Assembly: GCA_965644315.1 (NCBI GenBank)
Contig: CBFFRQ010000038.1
Coordinates: 248,001 to 312,000, forward strand
Origin: Caecitellus pseudoparvulus
Lineage: Eukaryota; Bigyra: Bicosoecida
DNA length: 64,000 bases
Direction: 5' to 3'
The notes under the pieces were generated by a model. That model was not told where the DNA came from and did no database searches. It was given only the letters and a program-made list of their open reading frames with translations. The stretch's first letter is position 1, and every line of letters begins with the position of its first letter. Position numbers and translations under genes: made by a program. This document shows, piece after piece, positions 54,269 to 64,000 of this stretch.

Positions 54269-57200
54269 ATGGCTGCCGCTGCGAGTGGGCCCGCGCAGCT
54301 GCGCGTGACTGAAGTGTCCATTGCAGGGAGGTTGCGTCCGAAGCTGTCCAGCGACGATGCCGGCAGCTCAGCGGTGCAGGTGCAGGCCGATGCCAACACC
54401 ATCTCGGTGAAGGTGCCAGTGGGCGGCAAGCACCGCAAGTTGAAGCGCTTCGTGTTGGACGTGGCCTTCCCCGCGGAGTGCGTGGCCTCGGCACCGCACG
54501 CTGTACTGAGCTGCGCCACTGCTCCACGCCGCCCTGCGCAGCGTCACACAAGCACAAGTGTACAGGGCAGTGTGTGGGCGCAAGGTGTCTGAGCTGTTGG
54601 GTGGGATAAATGGCCTGGTCATGGCGTACGGGCAGACTGGTGCAGGTGCGTGGGCCGCCGTGTGCAGAGGGCTGCGCAGCGGGCACTGCTGTGTCTAACC
54701 GCTGCCGGCGCAGGGAAGACCTTTACGACGTTTGGGCCGGACATTGACAGTGCAAAGGTGACGGCCACCGATGCATCTCAGTTGGGGCTGATTCCCCGCG
54801 CGATGCACGAGCTGTTCGAGGCGGTGGCCGCCGCATCTGCAGCTCGAGAAGGCGATAACGTTTCGCGTGCGTTTCGTGTGTCGGTCTGCTACTGTCAAGT
54901 GTACATGGGCAAGGTGTACGACCTGCTGCACACATTTGCTGGCCACGGCGGCAGTGTAGAAGGGCATGGACGTGAGAGAGAGGCCACGCCTCCTCACTTG
55001 TCTGTGCGTGAGGGGGAGGGTGGCGTGCCGTTGGTGCAGGGGCTGACGCAGCACATAACAACCGACGTGCACACGATCCTGGCGCTGCTGGAGCATGGGG
55101 CGCGGTACAAGCGCGTGGATGCGACGGCCCTGAACCGCGCCTCGTCCAGAGGCCACACGCTCTTCCAAGTGCAGCTGGAGCAGCGCGTGACCTCCAAGAC
55201 CAGCGGCACAGCCAGCGTCAGCGCAACGTACTTGACGTTTGTGGATCTGGCAGGCAGCGAGCGTGTGAGCAAGACTGGCGCCTCAGGGCAGGCGCTCAAG
55301 GAAGCCAATGACATAAACTCCTCCCTGTCCGCGTTGGGCAGCGCTGTGAGCGCTCTATCTGCAGCCACCGCTTCCGCCGTCGGACGGGTGGATCTGCGCA
55401 GCGGAGGAGGGGGTGGCCCAGGAGGCGACCCCCCCTCCGCGGCACCCGTCACGGGGCACATCCGCTGGCGCGACTCCAAGTTGACTCGGCTCCTGCACAC
55501 GACCCTGTGTGGGAGGTGTCTGTCGGGGGAGGTGGCCCGTGGGGGGGCCATATCCACCACCCCCACCTCCTCTCTCTCCCTCGTACTGACCCTTGCACCC
55601 GGCCGTGCCCACGCCAGCGAGTCAGCCTCCACGCTCATGTTCGGGGCCCGGGCCAGAGGGCTGGCCACGCCGGAGGTGGAGTTGGTGGGCAGTGGATCAG
55701 GGGGGGGGGCGTGGAGGGGGGTCCTCCTGGACACCGCCCCCGGCCCAGGCGTGGTGAACGCGGCAGGCGGCAGTGCAGCCTCTGGCGTGTCGGCCCGCCT
55801 GGTGACGCAGCTGCAGAGTCAGCTGGATGAGCTGCGTGACGCGCACCGGACCGCTATGGCTGTCGCAGCGCAGGAGAAAGAAACGCTCATGGCTGATGCG
55901 TTGGCCAGTGCGTCGCGGGCGGAGGCCGCTGAGGGCAGGGCTGCAGCGGCAGCGGCTGCGGCAGAGGAGGCGCGAGCTGCAGCGGCAGCAGCAGAGGAAC
56001 GGGCGGAGGTGGCTGAGGCAGCTTTGCGCGACCTTCAATCGCGCTTGGCCCCTGACACCGCCTCTCCTCCACGCAAGTCAGCCTCCCCGCCCGCCCCTCA
56101 GGCAGCAGTGCACCGAGCGGAGCAGGCAGAAGCGGAAGTTGCGTCATTGCAGGCGCGTGTCAGGCGCTTGGAGGAGACGGTGACGACCCTGGCAGATTTG
56201 CGCAGTGAGGGGGTGGGGGAGGTGTCAGCCGTGTTCGAGCCGCCGCCGCCCCACCGCCATGGGGGTGCCAGCTTGCCACGCACGCCCTCCAGGAGCCGAG
56301 CGGGGAGTGACGCGGAACAGTACACCGTGTTCCGATCTCCCACGGGGTGGATGTTCCCTGCAGGCAAGTCCCCGCTGCCCCGGCACCCCCCTCCTGCTGT
56401 CCGGGAGGGGCCCTCGCACCCCCACCGGTCTCACCGGGACTCCACCACAGACCTCTCGCACGCCCCCTCCTCTTCCCTCGTGGCTGCGCTGACGGCAGAG
56501 GTGGCCCAACTGCGCAGTGCGCTGGCGGCGGCCCACCCCCCTGCACCCCCCTCAGACCCCCGTCTCCCCCCTCCCTCCTCACGCCTCTCAGCACTGCAGG
56601 CCTTGGCAGCTTCCACAGGGGAGGTTGGGGGGTGGGCCCACCCCCTCCCGGCATGTCGCACCGCCCCCCCCAGCACGGCAAGGCACGCAGGGCCTCCACA
56701 CCCCTGGGCCGTGATGCGTTTCACCCTCGTGCGTTGCCAGGCACAGCGTCCCCAGCCACCGCCGACAGTGTAACCGTGGGAGCAGTTGCCGTGTCAGAAG
56801 CGACGACGGCCCAAGCTGCCCTGCAGCCGTGGCAACAAGCAGGGGATGCGGGCCTGCCGGGCAAGGCCTACAAACAAGAGCGGCCACGACCTAAGGTCGC
56901 AGCCCTGCCACCCACTGCAGGCGGTGCTGGGCGTGCTGCTGCAGCGAGCAGCGTTTCTGTGGATGACAGCTGCGGTGACCCGCACCACGCCCCCACCGCG
57001 CACCCCAGCGCAGCCCCCGTACCGACTCCAGTGACTCAGCCTGGCACAGCAGTGACTCAGCCTGGCACGGCAGTGACTCAGCCTGGCCCTGGCATGTCTG
57101 TGCATCCCACTGTGCCTGCACGGGCACCCTCCCCCGCTGCCTCCTCCTCCTCCGACAGCATTGAGTCACCAGGTCTGCACCCAGCTGCAGCGCCGGGACG

Positions 57201-58152
57201 GCAACGCAGCATCAGCGTTGACTCCAAGTTGCCTACTCCATCCCCGCAACGCAGGGGCAGTTGGCGGGGTGCACGCCAAGTGCCGGACGACGACGCCACG
57301 CCGCCTGCCGCTGTGAAACGCACCAGCTCTGGGCGCAGGCGCCACAGTGTGGGCAGCGCAAACAAGCGAAGCACAGGCGCGCAAGGGAGCCGCCTGGAGG
57401 TGGGGGCGTCCACTGCCCCTCGACCACCCAAGGTGGGGGCCGCTGTGCCCCCCCCCAAGGCCCCCTCCAAGGCCCCCTCCAAGGCCCCGCCCAAGGCACT
57501 CCTACCCGCGGCACGCGCGAGCCCTGCGGCAACAACAGGGCTGACTCCCCGCCCACCCCCACCGCCCGGCACTGCGTCCAAGACCAGTCAGCCGAAGGCC
57601 GTGCCCCCCCCCCGCGCCACCCCTTCCAGCCCCCCCCAGACTCAGGGGGCCGTCTGCAGTGTGGCCGCACCAGGGTCACAGCGAGTGGTGCGTAGGGAGC
57701 GACAGGCCGAGCCGTCCAAGGCAGAGGCCTTGTCTGTGTCGGCCACTGGAGCGTTGAGCTCGGGCAGCTCGGCGCGGCGTCTGCTTCCGCCCGGCGTGTC
57801 AGGGGATGAGGGCATGTCCAGTCGGGCTGCATCTGATGCGGAGGTGATGTCGCCGTGGTCCGGCGGAGGCAAGCGTGGCAGCGCGGTGCTTCGGCGTGTG
57901 GACGTCGCCGGCGCCAGCAAGGGGGGTTCCGGCCCCTCAGAGGGGGGGGTGTCCGATGACCCCCTCGCTGCCCTGGGTCTGGCGGACGTGGAGGTGGCTT
58001 TTGGCAGCGAGAGCGAAGCACCGCCCGTGCGAGTAGCAGTGCCGCCTGCCGCCCCACCTTCCCTGGCCGCTCGTCGGCGGGCCAGCGGCAGCAGTGCCGC
58101 CAGCCGTGAACTGCCAGCAACGCTGGGAGGCGGGTTCGGCGCAAACGCGTGA
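54269..58152 (+). CDS. Kinesin with N-terminal motor and long disordered tail
   Basis: Exons are 54269-54477, 54542-54645, 54714-56623 and 56674-58152, in phase, for about 1,233 residues. The motor has GRLRP near the start, the P-loop GQTGAGKT around residue 100 (split by an intron), switch I NRASSRGH (Ser to Gly against the usual SSRSH) and switch II DLAGSE. NDINSSLSALGSAV and RDSKLTRLLHTTL follow. An Ala/Glu/Arg-rich coiled-coil comes after the motor, then a long Pro/Ser-rich tail with three VTQPGTA-type repeats (57033-57095) and a KAPSKAPSKAPPK stretch. The join at 56624-56673 is weak: the donor is GTTGGG, the intron only 50 nt, and the frame switch lies between G6 and C8 homopolymers, so a sequencing indel is possible. 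The subfamily is not assigned. Confidence 0.82.
57033..57095 (+). repeat. 21-bp coding tandem repeat, three copies
   Basis: Three consecutive 21-bp units beginning GTGACTCAGCCTGGC encode VTQPGTA, VTQPGTA and VTQPGPG in the kinesin tail. The first two are nearly identical; the third diverges at its end. Confidence 0.9.
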
Positions 58153-58360
58153 GGCGCTGGAGCAGGGGCGGCTGCCCTGCAATTCAAAGTGCACAGCCAC
58201 ACATCATAGAAGGTAGTGTCAAGCTTGCGTTTATCTGCTCGGTAGATTTCCACGCGCATCCCTCGCCACTGGCCCGTGTGTTTGGAGCAGAGGCAAGCGG
58301 CGAGAGCCAGCCAGCAGCACCTGAGCGCTTGGCAGCGCCACGAGCGACAGAAGGCTCACC

Positions 58361-61138
58361 ATGCCGAGCAGGGCCGTGAAAGTCGCCATTCGCACACGCC
58401 CCACGGCGGTGTTTGCCGCTGAGAACATCTCCATTCCCTCCGATGGCAAGGTGGGTGCCAAGTGCGGTATTTGCAACCCCGCGCGATGACAGCTCGGCAC
58501 GCATGCCTTGCTCCCGCCTCCAGAGCATCAACGTGCAGCTGCAGGCGTCTGAGGCAGCTGTGAGCAACAAGCAAGAGCAGTGGGGGTTTAAGTTCAACTC
58601 TGTCCTGCACAACACAGGTGCGGCAGGGCGTTGCGGCGTGCCCGGCGCACTGGCCTTCACGCCTGGCCACCCCCTCCCCACACAGACCAGGAGCAGGTGT
58701 ACGAGAGCCTGGCACAGCCCATCGTGAGGGAGTTCATGGCCGGCACAAACGGCTGCATCATGGCGTATGGTCAGACTGGCGCTGGGAAGACCTTTACCAT
58801 GCTGGGCGACACGTCCACGTTCGTGAACCGTGGCGTGGCTCCCCGAGCCATCGGGCAGGTGTTTGCAGACATTGACAGCAAGCCCGAGACAGACTTCACC
58901 GTGCACTGCAGCTACCTGGAGATCTACAATGAGCGCATTTATGACTTGCTGCTGCCGCCAGGCTCCGCCCCCGCTGGTGACTACGCGCTCGTGGAGGACA
59001 GCTCAGGTGCAGTGCACGTGCGCGGTCTAACGCAGCAGGAGGTGGCGAGCGAAGAGGAGGCGCTGCACGCGCTGTTCGTGGGGGAGGCCAACCGCACGAC
59101 AGCGCAGCACTTGCTGAACCAGCACTCCAACCGTTCCCATTGCATTTTCACGCTGCACCTGTCACAGCGCAGTCGGCTGGGGGCTGGCGAGCGCACCCTC
59201 ACCTCCAAGCTGTACTTGGTGGACTTGGCGGGGTCGGAGCGGCTGAAGAAGACCATGGCGGCACGTGGGCCCATCGACTCCGCCTCCACCGCCGCTGACG
59301 CGTTGAGCCGGGAGAGCATGCACATCAACAGGTCCCTTTCATACCTGGAGCAGTGTGTCGTGGCACTCACCTCCCGGTCACGGCGCCATGTGCCGTACCG
59401 CCAAACGCGCCTCACCAACGTGCTGAAGGATGCGCTGGGTGGCAATTGTGCCACCGTTCTCATCGCCTGCATCTGGGGCGAGGCGGGGCAGCTGGAAGAA
59501 ACGCTCAGCACGCTGAAGCTGGCAGCACGCATGGCACATGTGAAGGGTCACACCGTAGCAAACGCCAGCACGGACCCAGCACTCCTGGCACGGCGGTATG
59601 AAAAGCAAATCGCCGAGCTGCAGCAGGAGCTGCTCATGCACGACGCGCTGTCTGACCGCGGGCGGGTGGTGTATGGCGAGTACACGCCGGAGCAGCAGGC
59701 GGAAGTAGCCGCCCAATTCCGCGCTTTCGTGGACGCTGGGAGTCGAGAGGCGGAGGAAGCCGCGCTGCCCCTGCAGTCTGTGCGACAGATGCGAGAGGTT
59801 CTGCAGCAAGCCAAGATCCTCGTGAAGCGGCTGGAGAGTGCGCTGTCGGACGGCGCCGCGTCAGCTGCGGCTGCTGCTGCGTTGGGCGGCAGTGACTCGG
59901 CGGGTGGCCGTGCACCCTCCGCTCTCAGCGCGGCATCGGGTGGGGATGGGGAGGGTGCCATGGGCGGCGCCCCCACCCTGGACATGCAGGGCATGGTGGG
60001 GGAGCTGTCTGCTTCAGGTGGGCATGGTGTGGGCTTGGCGCTGGCAGACAGCCGTCCTGAAGTGCTGGCTGCTTCAAAGGCTGTGGCCGCGGCACGGGGC
60101 GGTGGGTCACTCCTGGCCACATCCCCGGCCACGACGCCCCGCGCACGGGGGAGCGGCGGCGCCCACGCTGCAGAGGGCAAGAGTGGGGACGCTGAGGGCA
60201 AGTGGGGGGAGGGGGGTGAAGGGGGGGTGCAGCCCCCCTCGCCCGACCTCACTGACCGTCACAGCGCCTGGGAGTGGTTTAGGTCACCCCAAGGTGTCGG
60301 CTACGCAGCTGCGCGGGAAGTGGAGGAGGCCAGGACTGCCCTGCGCAGCGCCAAGGCGGCCTACCGCGCACACGCCAAGGACGTGAACGCTTGCAAAGCG
60401 GAAATTGACGCCGCCCAGGCCGGCCTGGCGCAGAAGGCCTCTCAGGGGCAGGGACATGCCCCCCTCGCCTCTGCTGGCGGCGAGGACATCTTGGATGAAG
60501 AGGAATTTGCCCTGCGGTCTCAGCTGGCCGAAGCCAAACGTGGGTACAAGGCTGCCTTTGGCCAGATGACCACTGCCAAGACTGCCATGCGCAGCGCGGA
60601 GGCGGAGTTGGAGTCCTCCCGTGAGGCGCTGGTGCGTGGGTTCGAGTCATGGTACAGCGGGCAGGGCGGCGTGGGCAGTGCACAGGGCTCCCCTCTGCGC
60701 CTGGCAGGCTCCTCCACGCTGTCTGTGTCTCCGCTGCCGGGTGCAGGGGACAGCCTGTCATCCACCTGGAGCTCGCCACAGCGCCTGGGGCGAGGGGGGC
60801 GGTCCCGCACGGGGAGCAGGGGGCGCTCTGCCGCCTACTCCTCGCGGCAGGGCCAGGATACCTCCGCCGCCGTCTCGGCTGCAGCGGCAACTGCTGCTGC
60901 GTTGCTGGGCGCGACGGGAGGGGGGGGTCGCCGTGGGGCGGCAGGGGGAGTGCGGGACGAGAAGGGTGACCTGCTGGACGACGGCGAGGCGTTTGAGCGC
61001 ATGGAGTTCGAGCGAGTGGTGGGAGACGACCCTGGCTCTGTCGCGTACTTTGCGGCGCAGAAGCGCCTGCACGACACGCTCAAGGGCACGCGAGTAGCCT
61101 CCTCACGCCGCAACGCAGCCAAGCGGCACCTGGCGTGA
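58361..61138 (+). CDS. Kinesin-9-like motor (KIF9/KIF6 group)
   Basis: Three exons (58361-58450, 58524-58617, 58686-61138) give 878 residues, with introns of 73 and 68 nt. The motor has VKVAIRTRP, P-loop GQTGAGKT near 90-97, NQHSNRSHCIFTLH as switch I (Asn replaces the first Ser of SSRSH), DLAGSERLKKT as switch II, and HINRSLSYLEQCVVALTSR. LKDALGGNCATVLIACIWGEAGQLEETLSTLKLA and KQIAELQQELLMHDALSDR just after the motor are the kinesin-9 neck signature. In algae and trypanosomes kinesin-9 works at the axonemal central pair or in flagellar motility. The tail is Ala/Gly/Ser-rich with a short coiled-coil near 60290-60630. It is co-oriented with the other kinesin 208 bp upstream. Confidence 0.88.
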
Positions 61139-61322
61139 GGGGAGTCACAGCCGTCACAGCGGAGAAGGCCCTGCAAATGTAAACCCTCAGACATTTCACA
61201 GGGGCTTGGTCTCCACTTCCAGTGCGCTGGGGAGGGGCGTGTGCAACTCTCTCTGGCGTGCTGGAGCGGTGCAACCAATTTCCGCAGGGCACTCCTCTGA
61301 CTTGACTTTCACCGTGGGAGCC

Positions 61323-62693
61323 ATGGCGTACTTTGCCTGCAGTCCCATGCCAGCCATGCAGAAGCATCTTCGAGAGGCCTTTGGCGTGGACCAGGGCCTG
61401 CAGCTGTCCACTCCCCGTGACCGGCGGTGTCTGTTTGCATGGGCTCCGTTCAACAGGCTGAAGCGGTCTGGCGCACTGCACCGCAGCCTGCAAGGCTCAC
61501 TCATCGCGTCATCCTACCTCGTGCACACGACTCTAGTGCACAAAGACCGCCTCCAGGCGGCCCTGGCGCAGCTGCAGTCGCCTGCTGGCCTCGCCACCGT
61601 CCTACTGCCTCCCAGCACCACGCCGGCAGCGAGCAGCACGGGGGGGTCAGACCACCACGACGCAGCTCACGCAGCGTGGGCAGAGCTGGCCAAGCAGCTG
61701 GGGGCCCCGCCCTCCTCGGCCATTCTGAAGCACTCCCGCACCAACAACGCCTTCAACGTCTCCGTGGTGACTTCTCCCGAACAGCTTGCGACCGCGCTGG
61801 AAGGCGCTGATTCTGAGCCAAGTGGTTGCTGGCTGCTGCAGCAGTACGCACCCCGACCCCTCCTCGCGGATGGCTGCAAATGGACCGCCCGCGTCAACGT
61901 CTTGTGCGTTGGCCGGCTCGTTGTGTGTGTGCACGAGGCGGTGGTGGTGCACGTTGCCGGCGTGGCGTGGGACGAGTCAACCACGTCTGCAGCGCAGCAC
62001 ATCACGAACCACTCCCTCCAAAGCACGATGCCTGGATACTCTAGACAACGTCAGACCAAGTTACTTTCTGAACTTGTGGAGGGCCGCAGCGTGAAAGTGC
62101 GCGGCAAGCCGCTTGCGCTGGACTCTGCCATGCGCGGCGTCGCAAGTGCAGTGCAGGACGTCTGGGCAGCTGCCTGCCTACCAGGTGGCGCCAAGGGCTT
62201 CATGCCCCAAAAGGGCGCCTTTGAAGTGTTTGGCGTGGACCTCCTTCCCTGCCTTAGCGAGGGGGAGGAGGGCGTGCGGTGGTGCGTTTTGGAAGTGAAC
62301 GAAGGTCCTGCGCTGGAAGCCCTGGCCCTGCCCAGCCTCAACCGCAGCATTGTGCAGGACACAGTGCAGCTGCTGACTTCCATCCAACCTGTGAGCGAAC
62401 CAGGTGGGGCGTCTTCCACAGCGCCCGCAGCGCACAGTGATGCAACTCATGTGCAGTGGGGTGCTGGGTGCATCCCCCGCAGCAGCTGGCACATTGTGCT
62501 GCACGCGCACAGTCCACTCACCGCCGCTACCCCCCTCGCCCTGCTGGGAGATGCGCTCCTGTCCCCTGAACTGTACGCATACATGCAGGCCATGCGAGCC
62601 GAGGCTGCCGCTGAGGCTGACGAGGCAGATGGCGTCGAAGCTCTGCCAGCTGCTTCGGGGGGCAGTGGAGAGGGGGTGAGACCCAGCCTGTGA
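61323..62693 (+). CDS. Tubulin-tyrosine-ligase-like (TTL family) ATP-grasp protein
   Basis: One exon of about 456 residues starts at the first available ATG. The frame is open upstream, and a possible acceptor at about 61286 means a short 5' exon cannot be excluded. TTL-type features run in order: AILKHSRTNNAFNV, WLLQQYAPRPLLADGCKWTARV followed by NVLCVGRLVVCVHEAVVV, AAQHITNHSLQ, FEVFGVDLLPC and WCVLEVNEGPAL. The last two correspond to the ATP/Mg-binding FxxxGxD and ExNxxP motifs of the ATP-grasp fold, with Gly-Pro in place of the usual Asn/Thr-Pro. TTLL enzymes add Tyr, Glu or Gly to tubulin tails. Next to two kinesins this suggests microtubule modification, but the residue added is unknown. 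The N-terminal region is divergent. Confidence 0.78.
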   Translation: MAYFACSPMPAMQKHLREAFGVDQGLQLSTPRDRRCLFAWAPFNRLKRSGALHRSLQGSLIASSYLVHTTLVHKDRLQAALAQLQSPAGLATVLLPPSTTPAASSTGGSDHHDAAHAAWAELAKQLGAPPSSAILKHSRTNNAFNVSVVTSPEQLATALEGADSEPSGCWLLQQYAPRPLLADGCKWTARVNVLCVGRLVVCVHEAVVVHVAGVAWDESTTSAAQHITNHSLQSTMPGYSRQRQTKLLSELVEGRSVKVRGKPLALDSAMRGVASAVQDVWAAACLPGGAKGFMPQKGAFEVFGVDLLPCLSEGEEGVRWCVLEVNEGPALEALALPSLNRSIVQDTVQLLTSIQPVSEPGGASSTAPAAHSDATHVQWGAGCIPRSSWHIVLHAHSPLTAATPLALLGDALLSPELYAYMQAMRAEAAAEADEADGVEALPAASGGSGEGVRPSL

Positions 62694-62830
62694 ACACCTG
62701 GGACTTCCTACATTACAATTTAAAATTCACCCTCGACTGTTGCTCCTTGCAGTGCGCTGCCTAGGGGGCGGTCATTGGCGCCTTGCGCTGGCACATTGCC
62801 CTGCCTGCAAAGCCAGCCATCTCGTGCAGC

Positions 62831-64000
62831 ATGCCACGGCGAGGTGGGCCGAAGCGCGCGCGCAGCGACCTTGACTCGGGCGACTCCAGTGACAGTGATG
62901 CGGGCGGGCAGGTTCAGGTCAAGGTGGCCCGCGCAGGGACGGCTGCAGCAGGTGCCGGCGAGGCAACGGCAGACACCGGAGCTGCCCGTGCCGCCAGCTT
63001 TGCAGCCATGAATCGAGCTGGGGAGGAGGAGGCAGTGGCAGGAACGTTGCTCAGTGTTGAGCTGTGGAATTTCATGGTGCACGTGCACTTCAAGCTGGAC
63101 CTGCACAAGCACGCGAACTTCGTCGTGGGGCTCAATGGCTCTGGTGGGTGTGCGATGCCGAATTCCGCACCTGCGCCGAGCATGTTTGAAGGTGGTTTCT
63201 CCGGCTGGCAGCGCAGTGCCGCGGCAGACTTTCCCCTGATTCTATCCACTATAGTAGTCAAACAGCTCTGTGCACCGCTTTATTCACGGGAATGCTTCAC
63301 CTCCGTGCTGCACAGGCAAGTCATCCGTGATGGGCGCGGTGATGGTGGCCCTGGGCAGCAAGCCTGCGAGGGTGCGCGACGGGGTGTCGAACCGGGGCCA
63401 GTTCGTCCGCAACACGTGCACACTTGGTCAGGTGGAGGTGGTGCTGGACAACTCCGGTGCGTGACGGCTCCTTGCGGCCACTGCTCGCGGCGCATCTCGC
63501 CCCGTTGCACAGAGCTCCTTCCTCACACCCCCTGCTCGCAGGCAAGGACGCCTTCAAGCCAGAGTGCTTTGGCCCGCGCATCATTGTGAGGCGAACCATT
63601 TACAAGTGCGTGGCGCGGGAGCCCGCTGCGTGCCTGCTGGCTTGCGTGACCCACCCACCCTGACCTTGCACTGCACAGATCTGGGCGGGAGGAGCTGCGT
63701 ATGAGCAGCCAGGGCGCTGTGAACGGCGCGCAGTACGTGGACAAGGCCCCCAGGCGCACCCTGCCTGCCATGTTGGCCCACTTCAACATCAACATCGAGT
63801 CCCCAGCCGTGTCCATGACGCAAGATGACATGAAGATGAAGCTGGGCTCCAGCGACCCCCGCAAGCTGTTCGAGCTGTTCATGCGTGTGTCTGGGCTGGA
63901 CGCCAGCTGGCGGAAGATGTGCGACTCGCAGGCCAGCCTCGAGAGCGCCACAAAGTCGTTCGCTGCGTGTGAGATCAAGTTGAAGAAGGCAGAGGCCGAG
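62831..64000 (+). CDS. SMC6: SMC6 ATPase, N-terminal part, cut by the window edge
   Basis: Exons are 62831-63143, 63316-63456, 63542-63605 and 63679 onward, running off the right edge. Introns are 172, 85 and 73 nt; the first is the longest in the window. About 70 acidic/basic low-complexity residues lead into LWNFMVHVHFKLDL and NFVVGLNGSGKSS, the Walker A motif formed across the first splice. SVMGAVMVALGSKP, then GKDAFKPECFGPRIIVRRTI, LAHFNINIESPAVSMTQDDMK and KLFELFMRVSGLD match SMC6 rather than SMC5. SMC6 pairs with SMC5 in the SMC5/6 complex for DNA repair and rDNA or replication-fork maintenance. The coiled-coil begins at the right edge. Confidence 0.92.

Overview
The window is nuclear DNA of a unicellular eukaryote. 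It is GC-rich and densely packed, with 28 genes on both strands and short GT-AG introns. I could place about 50 introns by matching exon phases. Most are 61-90 nt, and about half start with the donor GTGCGT. Several products belong to the eukaryotic flagellum or microtubules: a SHIPPO/STPG-repeat protein, a TSNAXIP1-like protein, a kinesin-9-like motor, a second kinesin and a tubulin-tyrosine-ligase-like enzyme. This points to a flagellated protist. No photosynthesis gene or other lineage marker is visible, so I cannot name the group. There is no sign of a prokaryotic defence system, CRISPR array, virus or transposon.

Layout, left to right. 0-6 kb: the end of a beta-propeller plus multi-TM protein, a protein kinase and a small unknown protein. 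6-16 kb: an amino-acid-permease gene whose frame is broken by a tandem duplication, a STPG-repeat flagellar protein, a StrG-type 2OG-Fe(II) oxygenase and a C92 permuted papain-like amidase. 16-24 kb: a CUEDC2-like protein, a large helical protein and a very large membrane protein. 24-32.6 kb: a coiled-coil protein with 90-bp repeats, tail-anchored cytochrome b5, a TMC-like channel protein, LSm8 and a Zn2Cys6 regulator. 32.7-41 kb: a TSNAXIP1-like protein, prolidase and a family X DNA polymerase. 41-48 kb: a KDM2/7-type JmjC demethylase, a small candidate membrane protein, an unknown Pro/Ala-rich protein and an SFSWAP-like splicing regulator. 48-54 kb: a large unknown protein, a D-threonine-aldolase-like PLP enzyme and a small secreted protein with no long reading frame. 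54-64 kb: two kinesins, a TTL-like protein and the start of SMC6.

The genes do not form one pathway. The clearest functional theme is microtubules and flagella, strongest in the co-oriented kinesin, kinesin-9 and TTL-like run at 54.3-62.7 kb. A second theme is chromatin and RNA handling (JmjC, SMC6, LSm8, SFSWAP, PolX, Zn2Cys6).

Coordinates for spliced genes span start to stop codon, and exons are given in the evidence. Exon joins come from GT-AG sites, phase agreement and family alignment from memory. No transcript data were available.
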